Shown here piece after piece: positions 8,068 to 15,880 of a DNA stretch of 27,017 bases. The position numbers and the translations under genes were made by a program. A model generated the notes under the pieces. The model was given only the letters and a program-made list of their open reading frames with translations. It was not told the origin of the DNA and made no database searches. The stretch covers positions 1 to 27,017 of the forward strand of contig JAGKWX010000023.1 of NCBI GenBank assembly GCA_021151585.1, in the 5' to 3' direction. Source of the DNA: Alphaproteobacteria bacterium. Its GTDB lineage: Bacteria; Pseudomonadota; Gammaproteobacteria; JAGOUN01. Position 1 is the first letter of the stretch. Each line of letters opens with the position of its first letter.

Positions 8068-9201
8068 CTATTTCAATTTCTCAAAAAAACCCTTCAAACT
8101 ATTTAACCACGACATCGACTTCGGAGTATGTTTATCTTTATTTTCCATAATCAAAAGATCAAAGTCATTTAACAGTTTTTTTTGATCCGCAGTCAAATTC
8201 ACTGGCGTTTCAACATTAACCTTGCATAACAAATCACCGGTTGAACCACCACGAGCGGGCTTCACCCCTTGATTACGCAAGCGATATACTTTACCAGTCT
8301 GTGTGCCCGCATCGATTTTTAATTTTAATTTACCGCTAAGCGTCGGCACTTCAATTTCACCGCCAAGAGCCGCAGTAACAAAACTGATTGGCACTTCACA
8401 GTATAAATGATTATCTTGACGCTTGAAAATTGAATGATCTTTTAAATGTATTTCAATATATAAATCACCTGAAGGACCACCTCTTTCACCGATTTCACCT
8501 TCACCACTTAGGCGAACTCTATCGCCCGTATCAACACCAGGAGGAATTGTTACGGACAGTGTCTTATGATCACGCTTACGGCCTGACCCATGACAGGTGC
8601 GACATGGATTTTTGATAACGGTTCCAGCTCCGCGACAATGTGGACAGGTTTGCTGAATTGCCATAAAACCTTGACGTATGTGCACTTGACCTGTGCCATG
8701 ACAATGTATACAGGATTCAGGCTTAGAACCATCTGATGTACCCTTACCATCGCAGGTATCGCAACCAACTAGCGTTGGCACACGCAAAGTAATCTTATCA
8801 CCCTTGACGGCTTGCTCTAAAGTTAACTCAACTTTATGCAATAAATCAGCACCACGCTGCGCACCGCCGCGTTTGCTACCACGACCGCCACCAAAGAAAT
8901 CGCCAAACATATCGCCGAAAGCATCACCGAAATCAAACCCACCAAATCCGCCTCCTGGACCAGCGCCAGCCGAACCATCAACTGCGGCATGACCAAATTG
9001 ATCATAAGCGGAACGCTTTTGTGCATCAGACAAAATGGAGTAAGCGTTGTTAATTTCCTTGAATTTTTCCTCAGCTTCTTTATTGCCTTGGTTCTTGTCA
9101 GGATGATATTTCATTGCTAAGCGTTTATACGCTTTTTTAATATCTGCTTCTGCTGCGTTTTTCGCAACGCCTAAGATTTCGTATAAATCACGTTTCGACA
9201 T
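8068..9201 (-). CDS. dnaJ: Chaperone DnaJ (Hsp40)
   Basis: Co-chaperone that delivers unfolded clients to DnaK and stimulates its ATPase. The 377-residue protein is a type I Hsp40: J domain at 1-70 with the HPD motif at 33-35, a Gly/Phe-rich linker (about 75-110), and a zinc domain with four CxxCxGxG motifs at Cys147/150, 164/167, 186/189 and 200/203. The substrate-binding C-terminal domains follow. The ATG at 9201 is chosen; an in-frame TTG at 9210 would add three residues but lies almost on top of the AAGAG site. It is the third gene of grpE-dnaK-dnaJ, separated from dnaK by a 183-base gap containing a palindromic element. No separate sigma-32 promoter is visible in that gap. Confidence 0.97.
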   Translation of the reverse strand: MSKRDLYEILGVAKNAAEADIKKAYKRLAMKYHPDKNQGNKEAEEKFKEINNAYSILSDAQKRSAYDQFGHAAVDGSAGAGPGGGFGGFDFGDAFGDMFGDFFGGGRGSKRGGAQRGADLLHKVELTLEQAVKGDKITLRVPTLVGCDTCDGKGTSDGSKPESCIHCHGTGQVHIRQGFMAIQQTCPHCRGAGTVIKNPCRTCHGSGRKRDHKTLSVTIPPGVDTGDRVRLSGEGEIGERGGPSGDLYIEIHLKDHSIFKRQDNHLYCEVPISFVTAALGGEIEVPTLSGKLKLKIDAGTQTGKVYRLRNQGVKPARGGSTGDLLCKVNVETPVNLTADQKKLLNDFDLLIMENKDKHTPKSMSWLNSLKGFFEKLK

Positions 9202-9256
9202 GCTGTTCAATTCTCTTAATCTACAAAAATTTCACGTTTATTTTACTTTGTTTTTA

Positions 9257-9350
9257 CTACTATGTCATGCCAAAACAAGTCAGCGCCCAGTTTGATTTTT
9301 ATTCAATAGACTCTCTGACTGAACCCCAGCGTAAGCTGGGGTGACAGTAG
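9257..9350. repeat. MITE-like palindromic element between dnaK and dnaJ
   Basis: The ends are inverted: CTACTATGTCA (9257-9267) against TGACAGTAG (9342-9350), differing by a two-base insertion, and both ends are flanked by TTA. Inside, GTCAG pairs with CTGAC, and ACCCCAGC (9323-9330) pairs perfectly with GCTGGGGT (9335-9342) around GTAA. The GTCA-ended hairpin resembles the small dispersed palindromes common between proteobacterial genes. A single copy cannot prove mobility. Transcribed with dnaK-dnaJ it would form a strong hairpin in the intercistronic RNA, without a T run. Confidence 0.5.
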
Positions 9351-9384
9351 TTAGATCAAAGTCAGATATAAAACATCGAGAAGC

Positions 9385-11334
9385 TTACTTCTTCTCATCA
9401 TCCTTAACTTCTTCAAACTCAGCATCAACAACGTCATCATCACCTTGTGATTGGGCTGAAGATTGCGCTTGTTCAGCACCCGCCGCTTGACCTGCGCCCG
9501 CCTGCATAAATTCAGCCAATTTAGTCGCTGCATCGGTCAATTCTTTGGTCTTCGCTTCAATATCATCCTTGTTATCTGTCTTCATCGCATCTTTCAATGC
9601 ATCAATAGACGACTGGATACGCGACTTCTCATCTGCTGGCAATTTATCACCGGCATCTTTCATGGCTTTTTCAGTAGCATGAATCGACGCATCAGCTTGA
9701 TTACGGGCATTAACTAATTCATGGAATTTTTTATCTTCCTCAGCATTAGCCTCAGCGTCGCGAACCATTTTTTCAATTTCTTCATCTGACAAACCGCTTG
9801 ATGCCTTAATAACGATAGACTGCTCTTTACCAGTTGCTTTATTCTTCGCAGAAACGTGCATAATACCATTGGCATCAATGTCAAATGTTACTTCAATTTG
9901 TGGTGTGCCGCGCGCGCCTGGCGGAATATCTGTCAAGTCAAATCGACCTAACGATTTATTTGCACTCGCACGTTCACGCTCGCCTTGCAACACATGAATA
10001 GTCACAGCAGACTGATTATCTTCTGCAGTTGAGAAAGTTTGTGATGCTTTAGTTGGGATAGTCGTATTTTTTTGAATGAGTTTAGTCATAACGCCACCCA
10101 TTGTTTCGATACCCAACGATAATGGTGTTACGTCTAATAATAAAACGTCTTTGACTCCACCAGATAATACGCCACCTTGAATTGCGGCACCGATAGCAAC
10201 GGCTTCATCAGGATTGACATCATGGCGAGCATCTTTACCAAAAAATTCTTTCACAGCTTCTTGTACTTTCGGCATACGTGTTTGACCACCAACCAAAATC
10301 ACGTCAGAAATATCGCTTGCTGATACACCTGCATCTTTTAATGCGATCTTGCACGGCTCAATACTTTTGCTAATAAGATCTTCAACTAAAGATTCTAATT
10401 TGGCACGGGTAATTTTTACATTTAAATGCTTTGGGCCCGTTGCATCGGCTGTGACATAAGGCAAATTAACTTCAGTTTGTTGTGAAGAAGATAATTCAAT
10501 CTTAGCTTTTTCAGCAGCTTCTTTTAAACGTTGTAATGCTAAAGCATCTTTACTGATATCCATGCCAGAATCTTTTTTGAATTCAGCAACGAGATAATCG
10601 ATAACACGTTGATCGAAATCTTCACCACCTAAGTGTGTGTCACCATTAGTAGACAATACTTCAAATTGATGCTCGCCATCAACCTCAGCAATTTCAATAA
10701 TAGATACGTCAAATGTACCACCACCTAAGTCATACACAGCGATTTTCTTATCGCCACCCTTTTTGTCCATACCATAAGCTAAAGCGGCAGCTGTGGGCTC
10801 GTTAATAATACGCATGACTTCCAAGCCAGCAATTCGACCAGCGTCTTTAGTCGCTTGACGTTGTGCGTCATTAAAATAAGCAGGAACCGTGATAACCGCT
10901 TTTGACACCGCATGACCTAAATAATCTTCTGCAGTTTTTTTCATTTTCATCAAAACTTGCGCAGAAATTTGTGGCGGCGCTAACTTTTCTTTTTTACCAT
11001 CATGATCTACCTGAACCCAAGCATCACCATTATCGGCTTTAACAATATCAAACGGCACCATTTTCTTTTCAGCAGAAACTTCGTCATATTGATGACCAAT
11101 CAAACGCTTTGCAGCATACACCGTGTTTTTAGCGTTAGTTACCGCTTGACGTTTTGCAGATTGCCCTACCAAAATCTCACCATTGCTAACGTAAGCAACA
11201 ATGGAAGGAGTTGTGCGCGCCCCTTCAGAATTTTCAATAACTTTAGGTTTACCGGCTTCCATAATTGCAACGCAGGAATTGGTAGTTCCTAAGTCAATAC
11301 CGATAATTACTTCAGAAGTTCTCGCATCAGCCAT
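9385..11334 (-). CDS. dnaK: Chaperone DnaK (Hsp70)
   Basis: ATP-dependent chaperone central to folding and to feedback control of the heat-shock response. The 649-residue protein has the N-terminal nucleotide-binding domain with IIGIDLGTTNSC, the IAVYDLGGGTFDVSI phosphate loop and ILVGGQTRMPKVQ, then the DVTPLSLGIETMGG linker and substrate domain, and ends in a Q/A-rich segment and EEVKDDEKK, the usual acidic tail. The N-terminus is about seven residues longer than in E. coli. AGGAG lies seven bases before the ATG. A well-formed sigma-32 promoter lies in the 66-base gap behind grpE, so the gene can be induced apart from grpE. A small stem (GAGAAG/CTTCTC) straddles the stop codon. Confidence 0.98.
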   Translation of the reverse strand: MADARTSEVIIGIDLGTTNSCVAIMEAGKPKVIENSEGARTTPSIVAYVSNGEILVGQSAKRQAVTNAKNTVYAAKRLIGHQYDEVSAEKKMVPFDIVKADNGDAWVQVDHDGKKEKLAPPQISAQVLMKMKKTAEDYLGHAVSKAVITVPAYFNDAQRQATKDAGRIAGLEVMRIINEPTAAALAYGMDKKGGDKKIAVYDLGGGTFDVSIIEIAEVDGEHQFEVLSTNGDTHLGGEDFDQRVIDYLVAEFKKDSGMDISKDALALQRLKEAAEKAKIELSSSQQTEVNLPYVTADATGPKHLNVKITRAKLESLVEDLISKSIEPCKIALKDAGVSASDISDVILVGGQTRMPKVQEAVKEFFGKDARHDVNPDEAVAIGAAIQGGVLSGGVKDVLLLDVTPLSLGIETMGGVMTKLIQKNTTIPTKASQTFSTAEDNQSAVTIHVLQGERERASANKSLGRFDLTDIPPGARGTPQIEVTFDIDANGIMHVSAKNKATGKEQSIVIKASSGLSDEEIEKMVRDAEANAEEDKKFHELVNARNQADASIHATEKAMKDAGDKLPADEKSRIQSSIDALKDAMKTDNKDDIEAKTKELTDAATKLAEFMQAGAGQAAGAEQAQSSAQSQGDDDVVDAEFEEVKDDEKK

Positions 11335-11377
11335 GTTTTATCTCCTAATCGAATTTTTATATGTTCTTTAATTGTAT

Positions 11378-11405
11378 ATATTGGGATAGATTTTTGTTTT
11401 TCAAG
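11378..11405 (-). promoter_or_regulatory. Sigma-32 heat-shock promoter for dnaK
   Basis: On the minus strand CTTGAAA (plus 11399-11405) matches the sigma-32 -35 consensus perfectly; 13 bases later comes CCCAATAT (plus 11378-11385), one mismatch from CCCCATNT. The TGA stop codon of grpE (11401-11403) lies within the -35 element. Consensus and spacing (11-16) are established knowledge; activity is inferred. Confidence 0.75.
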
Positions 11406-12012
11406 TACTTGAAACAACTACCATGGCCGGCCTGACCAAACGGCCATTCAAAGTACAACCCTTTTGCAACACCTGCATAACAACATTTGCTGCTGTACCT
11501 GGGCTAGGTTGCATAGAAATTGCTTCATGAAACTCTGGATTAAATTTTTCACCGACTGGATTGAGCATTTCTACGCCAAATTTCTCCAAAGTAGATAAAA
11601 AGTCTTTATGAGTTAATTCAATACCCTCTTTAATTGAAGCAATATTGATTTGTTCTGCCGTCAAACCACTGACACTTCGCTCGAAATTATCAACAACGCT
11701 GATCAATGATTGGACAAATGACTTCAAGGCATAATTTCTAATGTTTTGCTTTTCCTTTTCAGTTGAGCTGATAATATTGTTTGTTTCAGCTTTAGCGCGC
11801 ACAAATTGATCCCAGTGCTCTTGCTTCTCTTTCTTTAATTTTAAAATTTCTTTAATTAAAGCGGCTTTATCCATAACCAAATATGGTTGAGCCTCTTCTT
11901 CATCAAACTGAATTTCAACATCTGACTTTGCAGCCTGCTCAGCCTTAAGAGCCTGTTCTTCTTGCTCGCTTTTATCGAGATATTCCCATTTTTTTTCGTT
12001 TTCAGTACTCAC
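11401..12012 (-). CDS. grpE: Nucleotide exchange factor GrpE
   Basis: Dimeric exchange factor that releases ADP from DnaK. The 203-residue protein has a charged, Glu-rich N-terminal tail, a long coiled coil (about 45-110), and the C-terminal beta domain with the family signature around EFHEAISMQPSPG and VLQKGCTLNGRLVRPAMV. Length is typical (E. coli 197). The start is GTG with GGAGG five bases upstream, one of the strongest ribosome binding sites in the window. It heads the grpE-dnaK-dnaJ cluster behind a sigma-32 promoter and is divergent from nadK, as grpE is in E. coli. Confidence 0.96.
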   Translation of the reverse strand: MSTENEKKWEYLDKSEQEEQALKAEQAAKSDVEIQFDEEEAQPYLVMDKAALIKEILKLKKEKQEHWDQFVRAKAETNNIISSTEKEKQNIRNYALKSFVQSLISVVDNFERSVSGLTAEQINIASIKEGIELTHKDFLSTLEKFGVEMLNPVGEKFNPEFHEAISMQPSPGTAANVVMQVLQKGCTLNGRLVRPAMVVVSST

Positions 12013-12041
12013 GCGCGCCTCCGATAATAACTATAAAACTT

Positions 12042-12069
12042 ATGTTGGGATTGTTTTGAGAATTTCAAG
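12042..12069 (-). promoter_or_regulatory. Sigma-32 heat-shock promoter for grpE
   Basis: On the minus strand CTTGAAA (plus 12063-12069) is a perfect sigma-32 -35, followed after 13 bases by CCCAACAT (plus 12042-12049), close to CCCCATNT. The spacing equals that of the dnaK promoter. It is back-to-back with the nadK promoter. Confidence 0.7.
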
Positions 12070-12081
12070 AGTCTAAAAGCA

Positions 12082-12110
12082 TTGAGCACTCTACAATTAT
12101 TGGCCATAAT
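12082..12110 (+). promoter_or_regulatory. Sigma-70 promoter for nadK
   Basis: TTGAGC (12082-12087), a 17-base spacer and CATAAT (12105-12110) make a good vegetative promoter. It lies 32 bases before the TTG start of nadK and 12 bases from the -35 of the divergent grpE heat-shock promoter. Confidence 0.6.
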
Positions 12111-12142
12111 AGATAAAATCATATCAATACTCAGGCGACAGA

Positions 12143-13009
12143 TTGTCTATGAAATTTAAAACTATAGGAATATTCGGCCACATGCGTTCACAGGACATAC
12201 GCGAAACGATTTCAACTATTTGCGCATTTCTAGAGAAAAATAACCGCAAAATTATCTTAGAATCAAGCTTAGCTAAGGCCCTAGGAAAGACAGAGGCTGA
12301 CATATCTGATATAGATGTTATCGGTACACGCATTGATATAGCCCTTGTTATTGGTGGTGATGGCGCCCTATTAAGCACGGCACGAAGCATGGTCGATCAC
12401 GATGTACCCTTAGTCGGCATTAACCGTGGTAGCTTAGGATTTTTAACCGACATCAAACCTGCAGAAGTGGAACAAAAGCTAGAAGAAATTTTAGATGAAA
12501 AATATACAACCGAACAACGCTTTTTGCTAGAAGCCAGCGTTGAGGGCGTAAAGTGCTATGGGCTAAATGAAATTGTTTTATCCGCCCAAGGGGCCCATCA
12601 TTTGATTGAATATGAAATTTATGTTGATAAGTCTTTTTTGTGCAGACAACGCGCAGACGGCTTGATTATCGCAACGCCAACAGGATCTACTGCGTATTCA
12701 CTTTCAGGTGGCGGACCAATTTTACATCCTGACCTAAATGCACTGACGTTAGTACCCATGTTTCCACATACACTAAGCATGCGTCCTATTGTAGTCAGTG
12801 GAGACAGCCAAATTCTATTGCGTATTCAAAACAATCTTAATACAAAAATTCAATTAGGCTGCGATAGTCAAACGTTTATTAATGTCAATAACGAATCAGA
12901 AATTCACATCAAAAAGAAAAAAGAAAAAATCACACTGATCCATCCGATGAGTTATAATTATTTTAAAAGCTTGCGCAGCAAGTTGCATTGGGGGTCAAAA
13001 TTGATCTGA
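12143..13009 (+). CDS. nadK: NAD kinase
   Basis: Phosphorylates NAD to NADP, the only route to NADP in most bacteria. The 288-residue protein carries the GGDG motif at 71-74 (VIGGDGALL), the second conserved region LNEIVL, and the nucleotide-binding TPTGSTAYSLSGGGPI. Length matches the family (E. coli 292). I keep the TTG start at 12143: AGG lies seven bases upstream and the N-terminus MSMKFKTIGIFGH then aligns residue for residue with E. coli MNNHFKCIGIVGH. An ATG at 12149 is the alternative. The order nadK-recN divergent from grpE is the same as in E. coli. Confidence 0.96.
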   Translation: MSMKFKTIGIFGHMRSQDIRETISTICAFLEKNNRKIILESSLAKALGKTEADISDIDVIGTRIDIALVIGGDGALLSTARSMVDHDVPLVGINRGSLGFLTDIKPAEVEQKLEEILDEKYTTEQRFLLEASVEGVKCYGLNEIVLSAQGAHHLIEYEIYVDKSFLCRQRADGLIIATPTGSTAYSLSGGGPILHPDLNALTLVPMFPHTLSMRPIVVSGDSQILLRIQNNLNTKIQLGCDSQTFINVNNESEIHIKKKKEKITLIHPMSYNYFKSLRSKLHWGSKLI

Positions 13010-13077
13010 ACTATTTCACCCTTCTCTCAATAATAGAGAAGGCGCCTTCAGGCAGATAAGGAGTGACAGAATAAATC

Positions 13078-14742
13078 ATGTTAAATCATATATATATAAA
13101 AAATTTTGTTTTTATTGATACATTAGAGTTAGCCTTGACAAAAGGCGTCATCATGATTACGGGTGAAACTGGCGCCGGAAAATCAATTATTCTAGGAGCA
13201 ATAGATGCTGCTCTTGGCCAACAGCGAAATCTGGCTGATAAAATCAAATACGGTGAACATGAAGCTGAAATTGTTTTAAGTTTTGATGTTAGCAATAACC
13301 AAAGGGCTAAAAATTTTCTTGAAGCACACGCCCTAAACGACAGTGAGGATACATGTATTATTCGTCGCGTCATTTACCAAGATGGCAAGACACGCAACTT
13401 CATTAATGGCCGCCCTAGCAATATAACTACACTAAAGGAATGCGGTGAATTATTACTAACATTACACACACAACATGAAAATCAATTGTTATTAAGTTCA
13501 CAAGGACAAACTGAATTAGTAGATGCCTACGCCGGAAATGAAATATTGTTAAAAAACATTGAGAAAACCGTTGGGCAATGGAAAAAAATCGATAGTGAAA
13601 TTAAAAATTTAAGTGAGCAAGCAGGAGATAAAAATCAACGCCTAGATTATCTCAGTTATCAACAACAAGAGCTGGCAAATGCACATCTTAACTTAGAAGA
13701 AATTATTGACCTGCCAAAGCAACATAAATTATTAATTTCATCGCGCGAAATTATTGAATGTTATGAAAATATCTTAAGTTCATTTTCACCCAATGATTCA
13801 ATTGGCATAGTGGACATGCTACATCGCTTACGCCAACCTATTGCTACAGCAGAAAAATTATCCGCAAATAATGAACTTAGCTCTTTACTAAACAACGCTA
13901 TTATTCAATTAGAAGAGCTGCGCGATACAACACAATATAACCTCAATAAAATTGAAATATATCCCGAAAAATTACAAGAGATAGAAGCGCGCATGTCAGA
14001 ACTACATCAATTAGCACGCAAACATCATATAACCCCTGAAGAATTACCTGCTTTATTAGAAAAAATTGATAACGAAATTGAAAATATACGCGCCAGCGAT
14101 AAGAAAATAATCACACTAAAACAACAACAACAAGACGTTGCGCAAGAGTATATGCAACTAGCAGAACAACTAACAAACAAACGCGCCAAATCTATAGAAA
14201 CATTAGCAAAGAAAATCACGCAAATTATTCACTCACTCGGCATGCCAACAGCAGAATTTTCTATAGCACTAAATAAACGAACACCGACAAACATCTCCAA
14301 AGAAGGCGCAGAGCAAGCAGAATTTTTACTCAAAGCCAACTCAGGCCATCCTGCTACTACTTTAAAAAAATCAGTCTCTGGTGGCGAGCTAGCACGAGTT
14401 TCATTAGCACTGCAAGCAACACTGGCATCATATATTCAAATACCGACATTAATTTTAGATGAAATCGATGTCGGCGTTGGCGGAAAAGTGGCCGCTATGA
14501 TTGGAGAGCAATTACGAGCACTAGGAGAAACACATCAAGTGATTTGCATTACACATCAAGCACAAATTGCGGCTAGTGCCAAACAACATTTTAACGTTAC
14601 AAAAAAAGATCTAAAAAATAAAACAACTGTGACCGTATCTGAATTAATTGCTGAACAGCGGGTAGAAGAAATTGCGAGAATGCTAGGTGGATTATCGATC
14701 ACAGAACATGCCTTACAACACGCAAGAGAAATGCTAGCTTAA
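13078..14742 (+). CDS. recN: DNA repair protein RecN
   Basis: SMC-like ATPase acting in recombinational repair of double-strand breaks. The 554-residue protein has Walker A GETGAGKS at 29-36, a long coiled-coil middle rich in Gln and Glu, the ABC signature SGGELARVSLALQ, Walker B LILDEIDVGVGG and the THQAQIAA switch region; length equals E. coli (553). The ATG is the first after an in-frame stop at 13072-13074. The nearest purine-rich site, GGAG at 13060-13063, is 14 bases away, longer than ideal. A hairpin at 13020-13042 lies in the 68-base gap after nadK. No LexA-type palindrome is seen upstream, so SOS control as in E. coli is not supported here. Confidence 0.96.
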   Translation: MLNHIYIKNFVFIDTLELALTKGVIMITGETGAGKSIILGAIDAALGQQRNLADKIKYGEHEAEIVLSFDVSNNQRAKNFLEAHALNDSEDTCIIRRVIYQDGKTRNFINGRPSNITTLKECGELLLTLHTQHENQLLLSSQGQTELVDAYAGNEILLKNIEKTVGQWKKIDSEIKNLSEQAGDKNQRLDYLSYQQQELANAHLNLEEIIDLPKQHKLLISSREIIECYENILSSFSPNDSIGIVDMLHRLRQPIATAEKLSANNELSSLLNNAIIQLEELRDTTQYNLNKIEIYPEKLQEIEARMSELHQLARKHHITPEELPALLEKIDNEIENIRASDKKIITLKQQQQDVAQEYMQLAEQLTNKRAKSIETLAKKITQIIHSLGMPTAEFSIALNKRTPTNISKEGAEQAEFLLKANSGHPATTLKKSVSGGELARVSLALQATLASYIQIPTLILDEIDVGVGGKVAAMIGEQLRALGETHQVICITHQAQIAASAKQHFNVTKKDLKNKTTVTVSELIAEQRVEEIARMLGGLSITEHALQHAREMLA

Positions 14743-14776
14743 GAAGGCCAAAGCAATGCCAGCTGAGGATTGCACG

Positions 14777-15880
14777 TTAAACAGAAAAATATTCCGCTGA
14801 TTGCATCTCAGTCAAACGAGAAATGGTACGCTGAAATTCAAAAAATAGCTTTCCTTCTGTATATAGCTGAGTAGGCAAAGCTTGAGCAGAAGCAACCAAT
14901 TTGATTTTTGCGTCATAAAGAATATCAACCAACTGAATAAAGCAGGTAATTTCATTTAACTGCCTATGATTAAGTATTGGTATACGACTCAGAAATATCA
15001 CTGAAAACTGCTCTATTAATGCCAAATAGTCTTGTTTACAGCGCAGTGGCCCACATAAAACCTCAAAATCAAACCAAACAACTTGCTCGCAAGATTTTAT
15101 AATAGCAACTTTTCTGCCTAAAAGTAGTAAAGGCTCAACAGATATATGTTGATTTGCATACAATTCAAAGGCTGCATGCATTTGTCGTTCGGAATAGTCA
15201 TTTAGCGGCGAATAATAGACACCTGCTGTTTTTAAATGCTGAAAACGATAATCAATACCAGAATTAAGATGAAGAACTTCTAAATTTTTTTGCAATAAAG
15301 CAATCGCTGGCAAAAAATTATCCCGCCTTAGTCCATGTTTATATAAACCTTCCGGGGGCACATTGGAAGTTGTAACAAAAATAATACCCTCTTTGAACAT
15401 AGCCTCTAATAGACCAGCTAGTAACATTGCATCTACAATATCTGAAACAAAAAATTCATCTAAGCATAATACTTCAATTTCAGAGTGCAAGTTTTTCACA
15501 AGAAGCCGCAGAGGATTAACATGACCAGAATATTGCTGCAGCTTAGCGTGGACTTCTTGCATAAACTGATGAAAATGGATACGGCGTTTTTTTGATGTAG
15601 GCAAGGAATCAAAAAAACAATCCATCAACAATGTTTTTCCAACGCCAACGCTCCCCCAAAGATAAATACCCTGCCCTGGCAAACTGCAGCCTGGCGTAAA
15701 CCCGAAAGGACGAACAAAGAATGTATTTAGCACGTGCAGAATTTTATGAAAACCAGAAGATAAACGGCGATGACATAATGAATTTAGATCATCAAATGAT
15801 TGCAGAATAACAAGTTGATTTGAATCATTTTTTAATGCATAGTCACGAATGCGCTTATGATAAACATCACTAGTCAGCAT
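14777..15880 (-). CDS. zapE: Cell division ATPase ZapE (AFG1 family)
   Basis: AFG1-like P-loop ATPase that associates with the Z-ring and affects FtsZ under stress. The 367-residue protein has Walker A GSVGVGKT at 76-83 within the family motif GIYLWGSVGVGKTLLMD, Walker B LCLDEF at 138-143 followed by FVSDI, and the conserved TTSNVPPEGLYKHGLRRDNFLPAI segment. Length is close to E. coli ZapE (375). The start codon overlaps the ppiD stop (TAATG), so the two are probably translationally coupled. It converges with recN across 34 bases with no strong terminator. Confidence 0.94.
   Translation of the reverse strand: MLTSDVYHKRIRDYALKNDSNQLVILQSFDDLNSLCHRRLSSGFHKILHVLNTFFVRPFGFTPGCSLPGQGIYLWGSVGVGKTLLMDCFFDSLPTSKKRRIHFHQFMQEVHAKLQQYSGHVNPLRLLVKNLHSEIEVLCLDEFFVSDIVDAMLLAGLLEAMFKEGIIFVTTSNVPPEGLYKHGLRRDNFLPAIALLQKNLEVLHLNSGIDYRFQHLKTAGVYYSPLNDYSERQMHAAFELYANQHISVEPLLLLGRKVAIIKSCEQVVWFDFEVLCGPLRCKQDYLALIEQFSVIFLSRIPILNHRQLNEITCFIQLVDILYDAKIKLVASAQALPTQLYTEGKLFFEFQRTISRLTEMQSAEYFSV

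Noticed and set aside
11002..11292. Open frame antisense to dnaK
   Set aside because: Shadow of a strongly coding gene; no ribosome binding site or recognisable domain.
12124..12390. Open frame antisense to nadK
   Set aside because: Shadow frame covering the nadK start; no independent evidence.
13010..13077. Possible LexA box before recN
   Set aside because: No CTGT-N8-ACAG palindrome is present in the gap.
14743..14776. Terminator between convergent recN and zapE
   Set aside because: Only a 5-bp stem (GCAAT/ATTGC) without a T run; not convincing.
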